The position numbers were made by a program, and so were the translations under genes. Below are positions 8,501 to 17,372 of a stretch of DNA of 64,000 bases, in pieces. This DNA is from Granulosicoccus sp045106475 (GTDB taxonomy: Bacteria; Pseudomonadota; Gammaproteobacteria; Granulosicoccales; Granulosicoccaceae): positions 24,836 to 88,835 of the forward strand of contig JBGCEO010000010.1 of NCBI GenBank assembly GCA_045106475.1. The letters are read 5' to 3'. Below the pieces are notes generated by a model, which saw only the letters and a program-made list of their open reading frames with translations, had not been told where the DNA came from and did not search any database. Each line of letters opens with the position of its first letter. The first letter of the stretch is position 1.

Positions 8501-10516
8501 TTAGAAGGTTGTTGAGCAACCGTCAATACCATCCAATCCGTCGAGCAGGCGAACATCTGTGCCGTATGGGCTGAGATAATTGGCCGTTGTATTGTCCTTG
8601 TCATTAGTTTCCGAACTAGGTAAAAACAATACGGTTCGAAAAGAATCATCAGCCTCGGCACCTAATGCTTCTGCACGAGCAGTGATTTCAACATAAGCCC
8701 ACAATGAGTTACTCGCCGGGTATATCATTTCGAAAAACCCAGAGCCGTTGTTATCGGTCGTCAATGACCCACCTGAAAGGGTGGCATACTCATCACCGTC
8801 GACGGCTGCTAATGAAGCGGGATCTTGAGGGTCGAGCGAACCATTTCCATTGTAATCTTCTGTAGTGAGATCATCGGCGTCCAGAATTCGGTTTCCATTG
8901 GCATCTTCGGATAAGCAAGTTATTGAATCACCCTGTATAGCCCAGGAATCAGCCGTCCAGTTCTCAATCGAGCTGGAGAATTCCTGGCCTGCTTCATTAA
9001 CCAAGGTCATTCGACCTTTACCGTACGTCAACGGACGAATGGATAACTTCACGGTGGCATCCTGAAGAGGGTTACCACTACCATCAGCCACCTGCACAAG
9101 GAAAGGCATCGCATACTGCGTACCTAATGGCTTAATGATGACTTCATTGGACGTGCCTATTGTTACGTTGAGAACGCGCTTAACGACGGTCAGATTTAGC
9201 TCATCGTTGATACTGGTATTCTTAACCTGTGCAACCACAACGATATCATCAACCTGTGTAGCGTTTTCACCTGCTGTGAAGGACACACTTGCAATACCCG
9301 CGCTATTAGTCTTTGCTGAGGCAGGATTTAACTGACCGCCCTTAAGATCGGAGCTGGTAAAATCGACGTCCTGGTTTTTAACCGGATTGCCATTAGCATC
9401 CGTGATCAGCGCCATGATAGTGCTTGTTTCATTGGTATGAACACGAGTTGAAGAAGCATCGATCTCCAACTGACTAGGTTGAGTTGCAACAAATTCAACA
9501 TCAATACTGGTTTTAGGCGTACCAGTATTCGCAGCCTCTACCGTGATCTTTGCAGGTCCGGCACTACCAGATCTAATTTGAACCGTTGCCTGACCAGCCA
9601 GGTTTGTGCGAATTGTTGAGTTGCCAACAATCTCTCCAGCGGTTGTCGAGAAACGCAAATCCTGACCTGCGGTCGGTGCACCCTGACTCGTCCAGGTAAC
9701 TAGAATATCGTTTACCGCAGCTACCGGGATCTCAGAATCCCGAACACCATCTGCGAATTGCAGTACATCTGCAGCAACCACAAATGAGTGAGATTCACGA
9801 ACGGTTCCGTTCAGTGCAGTCACCTCAATCGTGTCACTGGAATTCTCTGTACCGATTGACACCGACACTCGACCATCAGGATCAGTTGTTGCCACAGCTG
9901 GCACAATAGAATTACCGGCCGTAGAAGTAACGGAGATCACCTGATTTGAAATAGGCTCACCGTTGCCGGCTGTCAAACGCATCACAAGCTCGGCACTATC
10001 ACCCAGAACCAATGTCTCGGGACCACTCACATCGAGCTGACTGCCAGAGGCTGTGATTTGAATCGTGTCGGTAAAGCTCTCAGCGGAAACAGTAATAGTG
10101 ATGGCCTGATTTTGGAAATCTTGAGGCAAACTCAAAGTTGCACGTGCCTCACCGTTCTCGTCAGTTGTGCCTGATACATTCTGCAGCACACCACCGGTTG
10201 AACTAAACGTCACATTCTGCGCAGCAACGGCATTTCTATCGCCGTTAGTGACTAGAGCAACCAGATTGGCTACATCAGTTCCACCAGTGCTTATGCTGTT
10301 GGCATCGCTGATCACATTCAGGTTCAATGTTTCCGGTGTCGCAGCACCCAAACCCGGAATACCAGAAGTTGTTTCCCCATTAGCGCCAAATGTCGTTTGA
10401 CCATCTATCGATGAATCATCCGTGCGCTGACCGCATGAAGTTAGCGCAACAGAGCCTGCCACCAAGAGCATGCCCAGATATTTCTTATCCATAACTTTTA
10501 TGTCTCGTGTACGCAT
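8501..10516 (-). CDS. Lipoprotein with five Big_1-like immunoglobulin-fold units
   Basis: This is a predicted exported lipoprotein of 671 residues. A lysine-containing N-region, a hydrophobic core and the lipobox LTSC (Cys28) indicate anchoring to the outer or inner membrane. The rest is a string of bacterial Ig-like units; five copies of the closing motif are visible: TDENGEARATLSL, TDPDGRVSVSI, TNLAGQATVQIR, TNSAGIASVSFT and TDNNGSGFFEMIY. Between units four and five lies a segment with EF-hand-like acidic loops (EDANGNRILDADD, DYNGNGSLDPQD), suggesting calcium binding. The ATG at 10516 has a good AGGAG 6 bases upstream; the ATG at 10492 does not. Its stop-to-start gap to the barrel gene is 9 bases, so they form an operon. 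An adhesion or surface-scaffold role is only inferred from the fold. Confidence 0.78.
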   Translation of the reverse strand: MRTRDIKVMDKKYLGMLLVAGSVALTSCGQRTDDSSIDGQTTFGANGETTSGIPGLGAATPETLNLNVISDANSISTGGTDVANLVALVTNGDRNAVAAQNVTFSSTGGVLQNVSGTTDENGEARATLSLPQDFQNQAITITVSAESFTDTIQITASGSQLDVSGPETLVLGDSAELVMRLTAGNGEPISNQVISVTSTAGNSIVPAVATTDPDGRVSVSIGTENSSDTIEVTALNGTVRESHSFVVAADVLQFADGVRDSEIPVAAVNDILVTWTSQGAPTAGQDLRFSTTAGEIVGNSTIRTNLAGQATVQIRSGSAGPAKITVEAANTGTPKTSIDVEFVATQPSQLEIDASSTRVHTNETSTIMALITDANGNPVKNQDVDFTSSDLKGGQLNPASAKTNSAGIASVSFTAGENATQVDDIVVVAQVKNTSINDELNLTVVKRVLNVTIGTSNEVIIKPLGTQYAMPFLVQVADGSGNPLQDATVKLSIRPLTYGKGRMTLVNEAGQEFSSSIENWTADSWAIQGDSITCLSEDANGNRILDADDLTTEDYNGNGSLDPQDPASLAAVDGDEYATLSGGSLTTDNNGSGFFEMIYPASNSLWAYVEITARAEALGAEADDSFRTVLFLPSSETNDKDNTTANYLSPYGTDVRLLDGLDGIDGCSTTF

Positions 10517-10525
10517 GGCAATCTC

Positions 10526-11029
10526 CTATCGAAATCCACCGAAGTAGTACTGAAAGCCAATGGTTGCGGTGCTAAAGGCACCGTCATCAAAATCAAGCAC
10601 GTTAAAATTCAGCGCAGTCGTCTCATTGCCAAATAAATTAATGCCAAATCCAAATGCGTTACCGGCATCACTGTTGTTAAACTGACTATCGATATCCAGA
10701 ATTGCCTGACCGCCCATCACATACACGCCAGCGCGATCCCATCGATAGCCAAGACGGAGCATGGCGGCCTGGTAGGTAACAAGTGGTTCACTCAAGATAC
10801 TGCCCGTCTGGTCAGAGGCTGATCCAGCGATTAATTCGACACCGATAAAATCGAGCAACTGAAGTCCCACGGAGGCGGTTACCGTGCCCAGGGACTTGTC
10901 ACCACCGTTTGCAATATCGACGCTTCCATCGGAAAAACCTGCGCCAAAATACAACTTGGCGGCATCCGCATGTGCAGTGCCGGCCAGTAGGCCAAGGCTC
11001 AGCACCATACAGCTGAGTAGTCTTCTCAT
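10526..11029 (-). CDS. Small outer-membrane beta-barrel protein
   Basis: This 167-residue protein starts with a classic signal peptide (cleavage likely after AHA, residue 21). The mature part of about 146 residues alternates polar and hydrophobic residues with glycines and ends in the aromatic-rich FQYYFGGFR. That fits an eight-stranded barrel of the OmpA-like/OMP_b-brl type. It is the first gene of a two-gene operon with the Ig-like lipoprotein. No specific function can be read. A hairpin at 11056-11080 lies in its leader, 27 bases before the ATG. Confidence 0.7.
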   Translation of the reverse strand: MRRLLSCMVLSLGLLAGTAHADAAKLYFGAGFSDGSVDIANGGDKSLGTVTASVGLQLLDFIGVELIAGSASDQTGSILSEPLVTYQAAMLRLGYRWDRAGVYVMGGQAILDIDSQFNNSDAGNAFGFGINLFGNETTALNFNVLDFDDGAFSTATIGFQYYFGGFR

Positions 11030-11055
11030 GAACCAAATCTCCAGTTAAAACTACG

Positions 11056-11080
11056 GCTTCTCGCTCCGCTGCGCAGAAGC
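11056..11080 (-). promoter_or_regulatory. Leader hairpin upstream of the barrel gene
   Basis: An inverted repeat (GCTTCTCGC at 11056-11064 pairing with GCGcAGAAGC at 11071-11080, one bulge) lies directly upstream of the ATG at 11029, in the expected 5' leader. It could affect mRNA stability or translation. The rest of the roughly 300-base divergent region (11030-11328) shows no gene. It must hold promoters for both sides, but I see no convincing -35/-10 pair. Confidence 0.35.
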
Positions 11081-11328
11081 ACTAAAATTGACCGATGTTG
11101 CGGTTATTCCTCGGAAAATGAGAGTTCACCGGCAACCTGCCTATGGCATACACTCAAAATGTCGGCCAATTGGCGTAAATCCTTAAGGTTTTGTTAGTCC
11201 GAACACACTGCAGTACCAAATACACCCTGCCTTCAAAGACTAGGTATGATTGACAACACTGCGTATCCAACCACTAGACACCTTTGCTAAATCATCAAAC
11301 TGTGCGAAAAAACGCCGTCTGTAGAGCT

Positions 11329-11844
11329 ATGCCCACACTGGAGTTTTCCACTCTCAGATGGCTGGCCGGCATCTGCCTGCTCGCCACCCTACTGCTAGGC
11401 GCATGCAGCAAACGTACCGAGCTGGACATTTCTGGCCAGAATCTGACCTTCAAGACACTCAAGGGTGATGAAATAGCACTTAATCAAGCCACTGGCCCGG
11501 TGCTGATTAACTTCTGGTCAACCACTTGCGCCATCTGCCTGCACGAAATGCCAGACATGGCAAAGCTGTATGAAGACTATTCTGACAAAGGCTTGGAATT
11601 GATCGCTGTTGCCATGCCCTACGACCCGCCAAATAAGGTGCTGGAACTAGCTGAAGCCAGAAAACTACCGTTTCCTGTGGCACTGGATATTGAAGGTAAA
11701 GCCGTAGAGGCATTTGATTCGGTCAAGGGAACACCCACCAGTTATCTGTTGAATTCGGCAGGCGAGGTGGTGAAACGCTATATCGGTGCCATTAAATTCG
11801 ATGGATTGCGAGAGGAGCTGGATAAGCTTCTTGCGCTGGGCTAA
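11329..11844 (+). CDS. TlpA-like thioredoxin-fold lipoprotein
   Basis: This is a periplasm-facing thiol-disulfide protein of the TlpA/ResA family. The protein from 11329 has 171 residues, with a hydrophobic N-terminus ending in lipobox LLGAC. The thioredoxin fold follows, with the redox motif CAIC in LINFWSTTCAICLHEMP and the cis-proline segment GTPTSYL. An in-frame TTG at 11284 would extend it by 15 residues. I prefer the ATG because it places the signal segment nearer the N-terminus. It is followed after five bases by hemJ, so it is cotranscribed. A link to haem or cytochrome maturation is plausible from family and neighbour but unproven. Confidence 0.82.
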   Translation: MPTLEFSTLRWLAGICLLATLLLGACSKRTELDISGQNLTFKTLKGDEIALNQATGPVLINFWSTTCAICLHEMPDMAKLYEDYSDKGLELIAVAMPYDPPNKVLELAEARKLPFPVALDIEGKAVEAFDSVKGTPTSYLLNSAGEVVKRYIGAIKFDGLREELDKLLALG

Positions 11845-11849
11845 ACCGC

Positions 11850-12278
11850 ATGCTCTGGGTCAAATCTCTACACGTTATCTTCATGGTCACCTGGTTTGCA
11901 GGACTATTCTATCTTCCGCGTGTGTTTGTTTATCACGCCATGACAGACGCCGGCAATCAGGCTCAGAAGGATACCTTCAAGATAATGGAGCGCAAGCTCC
12001 TGGCGATTACCAACATAGGTGCGCTACTCACCGTTGTGTTCGGAACCTGGCTATTGCTGATGTGGCTACCCGGTTTAATGACCCTGGCCTGGATGAAACT
12101 AAAACTGTTGTTGGTTGTAGCGCTGTTCGCTTATCACCTGTATTGCGCAAAGCTTGTCAGAGTGTTTCGGGACGATCAAAACACGCACTCGCACGTCTGG
12201 TACCGTTGGTTTAATGAAGTACCTGTGGTATTTCTGGCAGGTATTGTCATCCTGGTCATTGTGCGACCCTTTAACTGA
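11850..12278 (+). CDS. hemJ: HemJ-type protoporphyrinogen IX oxidase
   Basis: HemJ (UPF0093) is an inner-membrane, haem-containing enzyme that oxidises protoporphyrinogen IX to protoporphyrin IX. The 142 residues begin with LWVKSLHVIFMVTWFAGLFYLPR, the family signature with the conserved histidine, and contain four hydrophobic helices. A second histidine lies near residue 91 (FAYHLY). This step feeds ferrochelatase, encoded at 46315-47439. No hemG or hemY is seen in the window. The gene directly follows the TlpA-like gene. Confidence 0.88.
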   Translation: MLWVKSLHVIFMVTWFAGLFYLPRVFVYHAMTDAGNQAQKDTFKIMERKLLAITNIGALLTVVFGTWLLLMWLPGLMTLAWMKLKLLLVVALFAYHLYCAKLVRVFRDDQNTHSHVWYRWFNEVPVVFLAGIVILVIVRPFN

Positions 12279-12325
12279 GTGTCGCCAAAGAAACTGCCAT
12301 GACTAGCTTGCTGCGACTATCAGCT

Positions 12326-12817
12326 TTATGTGCCACAAATTAGTAAAGGTTCTAATTCCGCCAAAGCACGTTTGTATACTTTGCGTTTGAAAAAGATTAC
12401 CTTTTTGGATGGCTCCCAATAGTCAATCCAGCACCAGTTATCAAACTCCGGCTTGGGGCTGCTGGCTAGGTCCACTGCCTCTTCATTACCCAGCATGCGC
12501 AACATATACCATATCTGCTTTTGGCCTATGCACAGGGGTGTCTGATTGCGCCGAACATAGCGTTTCGGCAATCGATACTTCAACCACTCGCGCGTGCAGC
12601 CAAGCACGTCAACATCACCAGGCTCCAGCCCCGTTTCTTCCTTGAGTTCGCGGTACATGGCTTCTTCAGGTGATTCTGACCGATCAATACCACCTTGCGG
12701 GAACTGCCATGCGTCTTGACCTACTCGACGCGCCCAGAAAACCCGACCATCGCTGTTACTTAGAATGATGCCGACATTCGCTCGATAGCCATCGCTGTCA
12801 ATCATGTCGGTACTCAT
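12326..12817 (-). CDS. rppH: RNA pyrophosphohydrolase (Nudix)
   Basis: RppH removes pyrophosphate from the 5' end of mRNA and so triggers RNase E decay. The Nudix box, G-x5-E-x7-RE-x2-EE-x-G, is complete at residues 42-64 (GGIDRSESPEEAMYRELKEE). The 163-residue length and the end segment YWEPSKKVIFFKRKVYKRAL are typical. The start at 12817 gives four residues before MIDSDGYRANVG; the inner ATG at 12805 matches the usual N-terminus of the family and is equally possible. Neither has a clear ribosome binding site. It converges with hemJ. Confidence 0.94.
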   Translation of the reverse strand: MSTDMIDSDGYRANVGIILSNSDGRVFWARRVGQDAWQFPQGGIDRSESPEEAMYRELKEETGLEPGDVDVLGCTREWLKYRLPKRYVRRNQTPLCIGQKQIWYMLRMLGNEEAVDLASSPKPEFDNWCWIDYWEPSKKVIFFKRKVYKRALAELEPLLICGT

Positions 12818-12941
12818 TATTATTTAGTTACCCTGGATTCTTCCAAAAAAAAGCTTAACTGGCAAATCTGCAAGCAGAGAACAAACCAGCGGCCCTTCTC
12901 AAAAGACCCCGTCGGGTATCCCGGGTGTATCAACGTCGGCC

Positions 12942-13511
12942 TCATGTGCGCGGCAAGGTGACACCCTGCTGACCTTGATACTTTCCACCCCTGTCAGCAT
13001 AAGATGTCTCACACACCTCATCACTCTCGAAAAACAGCATCTGCGCAACACCTTCGTTGGCATAAATTTTTGCAGGCAACGGTGTGGTGTTGGAGAATTC
13101 CAGAGTCACGTGCCCTTCCCACTCAGGCTCCAGCGGCGTTACATTGACTATTATTCCGCAGCGCGCATAGGTACTTTTGCCCAGGCAAACGGTCAGCACA
13201 TTTCTGGGAATGCGAAAATACTCAATGGTGCGCGCCAGCGCGAACGAGTTTGGCGGAATAATGCAGGTATCGGATTTGAGATCAACGAAACTATCAGGAT
13301 CAAAGGCTTTGGGATCTACGATGGCATGGTTGATATTGGTGAAGATCTTGAATTCATCAGCGCAGCGCACGTCGTAGCCATAGCTTGATGTGCCAAACGA
13401 CACAATGCGCTCGTTAGCCGCATCCACACGCACTTGCCCCGCTTCGTAGGGCTCAATCATGCCAGTGGATTCAGACATTCGCCGAATCCACTTATCCGAC
13501 TTTATACTCAT
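12942..13511 (-). CDS. dcd: dCTP deaminase
   Basis: Dcd converts dCTP to dUTP, feeding dTTP synthesis. With the ATG at 13511 the protein has 189 residues, the normal size. The open frame continues upstream for 99 codons inside apbC on the other frame, which is not real coding. Conserved segments are IEPYEAGQVR, FALARTIEYFRIPRNVLTVCLGKSTYARCGI and the C-terminal YADRGGKYQGQQGVTLPR, which closes over the trimer active site. It lies 19 bases after the apbC stop on the same strand, and this apbC-dcd pairing is common in gammaproteobacteria. Confidence 0.95.
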   Translation of the reverse strand: MSIKSDKWIRRMSESTGMIEPYEAGQVRVDAANERIVSFGTSSYGYDVRCADEFKIFTNINHAIVDPKAFDPDSFVDLKSDTCIIPPNSFALARTIEYFRIPRNVLTVCLGKSTYARCGIIVNVTPLEPEWEGHVTLEFSNTTPLPAKIYANEGVAQMLFFESDEVCETSYADRGGKYQGQQGVTLPRT

Positions 13512-13530
13512 AAGATGATGGACCTTGTGA

Positions 13531-14622
13531 TCAGGTGTTCTGAATGACGATATTGGGAAACTTTGCGCTGTAATCCTTGGCCTGCCGGGATAGTCGAGCA
13601 GCCGCATTGCGAGCGATCTGACGATAGATATCGGCTGTTCGGCCATTAGGTTCTGACACCACAGTTGGCTTGCCACTATCGGCCTGCAGGCGTATGCCCA
13701 GCTCAAGCGGCAAGCAGCCGAGTAAATCGATTCCGGCCTCATTGGCCATGGTCTGGCCGCCACCCTCACCAAAAATATGCTCTTCGTGACCACATTGGCT
13801 GCAGACATGTGTCGACATGTTTTCCACGATACCCAGGATGGGAACCTCTACCTTTTCGAACATTTTTAACCCTTTGCGAGCATCTAGCAGGGCAATATCC
13901 TGAGGTGTGGTGACAATGACAGCGCCGCTGACAGGTACCTTTTGAGCCAGTGTGAGCTGGGTATCGCCCGTACCGGGGGGCAGATCAATAATCAGGTAGT
14001 CCAGATCGCGCCAGCGCGTATCATTCAGCAGCTGTTCCAGCGCTTGAGTCACCATAGGGCCGCGCCAAATCATCGGTGTCTCTTCATCAATGAGAAAACC
14101 GATCGACATGGTTTGCACGCCATAGATTTCCATAGGCTCAAGACTCTTGCCATCGGCAGATTCCGGCTGACCCGACAAACCCATCATGCGCGGTTGGCTC
14201 GGCCCGTAGATATCGGCGTCCAGAAGACCGACCGTTGCCCCTTCTGAGGACAGCGCAAGGGCCAGGTTAACGGATGTAGTGGATTTGCCTACGCCACCCT
14301 TTCCCGAAGCAACGGCGATGATATTTTTGACGTTTTCGAGCCGTTTGACGCCATGCTGTACCGAATGGGCGATGATTTTCTGGGTGACATTGACCTCAAC
14401 TTTGTTTGCCCCGGCCTTGCTGGCTAGCGTCTCCGAGACGCTCTTGCTCAGGGTATCTGCCCACCGTGCGCAAGGGTAGGGCATGCACAGGTCGATTGTT
14501 ACGGTCTCACCCTCAACGCGGATATCCTTAACCACCTTGGCGGCAACGAGGCTGGCATTTAAATGAGGGTCAACGACCTGTTCGAGCGCCTGCTCGATGT
14601 TTTCACGCGAAACTTCAGACAT
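13531..14622 (-). CDS. apbC: Mrp/ApbC iron-sulfur cluster carrier ATPase
   Basis: ApbC (Mrp) is a cytosolic P-loop ATPase that carries [4Fe-4S] clusters to target proteins. From the ATG at 14622 it has 363 residues. An N-terminal MIP18-like (DUF59) domain occupies roughly 1-85, a deviant Walker A SGKGGVGKST lies at about 106-115, and the cluster-binding CxxC (CSQCGHEEHIF) is in the C-terminal half. The long upstream extension of the frame overlaps metG and is a shadow. It is divergent from metG with 132 bases between starts, the same arrangement as E. coli mrp/metG. Confidence 0.95.
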   Translation of the reverse strand: MSEVSRENIEQALEQVVDPHLNASLVAAKVVKDIRVEGETVTIDLCMPYPCARWADTLSKSVSETLASKAGANKVEVNVTQKIIAHSVQHGVKRLENVKNIIAVASGKGGVGKSTTSVNLALALSSEGATVGLLDADIYGPSQPRMMGLSGQPESADGKSLEPMEIYGVQTMSIGFLIDEETPMIWRGPMVTQALEQLLNDTRWRDLDYLIIDLPPGTGDTQLTLAQKVPVSGAVIVTTPQDIALLDARKGLKMFEKVEVPILGIVENMSTHVCSQCGHEEHIFGEGGGQTMANEAGIDLLGCLPLELGIRLQADSGKPTVVSEPNGRTADIYRQIARNAAARLSRQAKDYSAKFPNIVIQNT

Positions 14623-14754
14623 CCTGCTAAACGACTCCCACTGAGTTAAACGGTATGAATGGTAAACTACAAGGTAACCCGAAACTATACACGCATGCGG
14701 ACTGCGCGAAAGCCAACTTCTGCGCGCCCACTCGACCACAGTAGCAAATACCTG

Positions 14755-16791
14755 ATGAACCGCCGTATTCTGGTAACCAGCGCCCTCCCCTATGCCAATG
14801 GCGCACTCCATATCGGGCACATGCTCGAATACATTCAGACCGATATCTGGGTGCGTTATCAGAGATTGATGGGGAATCACTGTCAATGGGTGTGGGCTGA
14901 TGATGCCCATGGAACTCCCATCATGCTGAAGGCGCAAGCCGAGGGCATTGAACCCGAAGCACTCATTGCGCGCATCAAGACTGAGCATGAGCGTGACATA
15001 AAGGGCTTCTTGCTCTCGCCTGACAATTTTCACACCACCCACTCGGAAGAAAACCGAGAAATGGCTGAGTTGATCTATACGCGACTGCGTGATGCCGGGC
15101 ATATCGTTAAACGAACCATCAAACAGCTGTATGACAGCGAACGCGATATGTTCTTACCGGATAGATTTGTGAAGGGAATCTGCCCAAATTGCGGCGCAGC
15201 CGACCAGTACGGGGATAATTGCGAAGTGTGCAGCGCGACCTATGACGCCACGGAACTCAAGGACCCCATCTCGCAGGTATCAGGTACAACGCCAGAACTG
15301 CGCGATTCAGAGCAGTACTTTTTTGCACTGAGTAAGTTCGGCGATATGCTCAAAGAATGGACGGCCAGCGGCACGCTTCAGCCTGAGGTTGCGAACAAAT
15401 TAAAGGAGTGGCTGGAGTCCGGTCTGCAGGATTGGGATATCTCCCGTAACGCCCCGTACTTCGGCTTTGAAATCCCAGATGCCCCGGGTAAGTATTTTTA
15501 CGTCTGGCTCGATGCCCCCATTGCCTACATAGCCAGTCACAAACATCTGGCAGAACGTACCGGCGAGAATTGGGAAGAAAGCTGGGCGCCCGGCTCCGAC
15601 ACCGAGATCTATCACTTCATCGGCAAAGACATAACCAATTTCCACTGCCTGTTCTGGCCTGCCATGCTCGAAGGGGCCGGCTTTAGAAAACCAAGCGGTG
15701 TTTTCTGCCATGGTTTTCTGACAATCGACAATCTAAAGATGTCCAAGTCACGAGGAACATCCGTGACGATCGAAACCTGGCTCAAGCATCTTCAGCCGGA
15801 GTATTTACGTTACTACTATGCCGCCAAATTGACAGGTAGCGTTGTAGATCTGAACATGAATTTCGACGATTTCACCACCAGGGTCAACGCTGATCTTGTC
15901 GGTAAAGTGGTGAATATAGCCAGCCGCTGTGCAGGCTTTATCAGTAAACGATTCGATGGCAAGTTGGCCGCGAGCTATCCAGATGAGCTACTCAATGACT
16001 ATGCTCAGTTTACCAGCGCACAACACATCATCATGCAGTATTACGAGCAGCGCGAGTACGGCAAAGCTATGCGCGAGATCATGCTACTGGCTGAGCATGC
16101 GAACACCTACATCAACGATGCCGAGCCCTGGGTCAAGATAAAAGATCCGGATCAGGCTGAAGCGGTACAGCAAATCTGTACAGTGGGGCTTAACTACTTT
16201 CGCATTATCCTGACTTACTTGAGTCCGGTACTGCCGGGGCTTGCGAGTCAAACAGAGAGTTTTTTAAATACATCGTTGACTCTTGATGCACTCGACAAGC
16301 CACTCACAGATCATACGATCAATAAATACAAACCCATGATGACTCGGGTTGAAGCGTCACACATTGAAAAGATACTGGAAGAAACCAAAGCCAGTGATCC
16401 CAAGTCCGGTGCTAAGGCTGTCGCCGCTGCTGGCGGTGGCTCAGCCGAACTTGAGCCATTGAAACCTGAGATCGAGATCGATGATTTCGCTAAGATAGAT
16501 TTACGCGTGGCTACGATAACCGACGCGCAAGCGGTTGAAGGCGCAGACAAACTTGTCCAGCTGACTCTGGATATAGGCATTGAAACACGCACGGTATTTG
16601 CCGGCATCAAGGCTGCGTATAAACCGCAAGACCTGATCGGTAGAACCACAGTGATGGTGGCCAACCTCAAACCACGAAAAATGCGCTTCGGTCTATCCAG
16701 CGGCATGGTGCTGGCTGCCGGGCCTGGCGGCGCTGATATTTTCATCCTTACGCCGGACGAAGGTGCGATGCCCGGCATGCGCGTTAAGTAG
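14755..16791 (+). CDS. metG: Methionyl-tRNA synthetase
   Basis: MetG charges initiator and elongator tRNA-Met. The ATG at 14755 gives 678 residues beginning MNRRILVTSALPYANG, equivalent to the E. coli start. Upstream in-frame codons would add an unlike tail. Visible are HIGH (ALHIGHMLEY), a zinc knuckle region (CPNCGAADQYGDNCEVC), KMSKS (DNLKMSKSRGTS) and a C-terminal EMAP/tRNA-binding domain (DDFAKIDLRVATI), which mediates dimerisation. The rsx operon begins five bases downstream, so readthrough into rsxA is likely. Confidence 0.97.
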   Translation: MNRRILVTSALPYANGALHIGHMLEYIQTDIWVRYQRLMGNHCQWVWADDAHGTPIMLKAQAEGIEPEALIARIKTEHERDIKGFLLSPDNFHTTHSEENREMAELIYTRLRDAGHIVKRTIKQLYDSERDMFLPDRFVKGICPNCGAADQYGDNCEVCSATYDATELKDPISQVSGTTPELRDSEQYFFALSKFGDMLKEWTASGTLQPEVANKLKEWLESGLQDWDISRNAPYFGFEIPDAPGKYFYVWLDAPIAYIASHKHLAERTGENWEESWAPGSDTEIYHFIGKDITNFHCLFWPAMLEGAGFRKPSGVFCHGFLTIDNLKMSKSRGTSVTIETWLKHLQPEYLRYYYAAKLTGSVVDLNMNFDDFTTRVNADLVGKVVNIASRCAGFISKRFDGKLAASYPDELLNDYAQFTSAQHIIMQYYEQREYGKAMREIMLLAEHANTYINDAEPWVKIKDPDQAEAVQQICTVGLNYFRIILTYLSPVLPGLASQTESFLNTSLTLDALDKPLTDHTINKYKPMMTRVEASHIEKILEETKASDPKSGAKAVAAAGGGSAELEPLKPEIEIDDFAKIDLRVATITDAQAVEGADKLVQLTLDIGIETRTVFAGIKAAYKPQDLIGRTTVMVANLKPRKMRFGLSSGMVLAAGPGGADIFILTPDEGAMPGMRVK

Positions 16792-16796
16792 TTCCA

Positions 16797-17372
16797 ATGC
16801 GCGATGTCGCGCTCATACTGCTGGGAACTGTACTGGTCAACAATTTTGTACTGGTACAGTTTCTTGGCTTATGCCCTTTCATGGGTGTATCCAGTCGTAT
16901 CGATTCGGCACTGGGCATGGGAATCGCCACCACCTTCGTATTAACCTTATCTGCAACGCTCAGTTATCTTGTTAACACTTGGCTACTGATTCCTTTTGAG
17001 CTGGACTATCTGCGCATCTTGAGCTTTATTCTGGTTATCGCTCTGGTTGTGCAGTTCACTGAAATAGTCATTCGACGGCAAAGCCCGTTACTGCACAGAG
17101 TGCTGGGTCTGTACTTACCGCTGATTACAACTAACTGTGCCGTACTGGGTGTTGCTCTATTAAGCGCAAACCAACAGCACAGCTTAATGGCCGCCATGCT
17201 ATACGGTTTTGGCGCAGCATTGGGCTTCACGGTGGTGTTGGTTCTGTTTTCCGTGCTGCGAGAACGTATCGAGTTGGCTGATGTTCCCGCCCCGTTCAAA
17301 GGCAGCGCAGTTGCCTTGATGAGTGCTGGCATTATGTCCTTAGCGTTTATGGGATTCAGCGGGCTCGACTGA
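16797..17372 (+). CDS. rsxA: Rnf/Rsx complex membrane subunit A
   Basis: RsxA (RnfA) is an integral subunit of the ion-translocating ferredoxin:NAD+ oxidoreductase, the complex called Rsx in E. coli, where it reduces SoxR. The 191-residue protein opens with the signature LGTVLVNNFVLVQFLGLCPFMGV and has six hydrophobic helices. The conserved LPLITTNCAVLGVAL segment carries the cysteine thought to help bind the intramembrane iron-sulfur centre shared with RsxE. It is the first gene of a six-gene operon and shares one base with the rsxB start (TGATG). Confidence 0.96.
   Translation: MRDVALILLGTVLVNNFVLVQFLGLCPFMGVSSRIDSALGMGIATTFVLTLSATLSYLVNTWLLIPFELDYLRILSFILVIALVVQFTEIVIRRQSPLLHRVLGLYLPLITTNCAVLGVALLSANQQHSLMAAMLYGFGAALGFTVVLVLFSVLRERIELADVPAPFKGSAVALMSAGIMSLAFMGFSGLD

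Noticed and set aside
13512..13808. N-terminal extension of the dcd frame
   Set aside because: It overlaps apbC in another frame and does not resemble Dcd; the ATG at 13511 gives the normal length.
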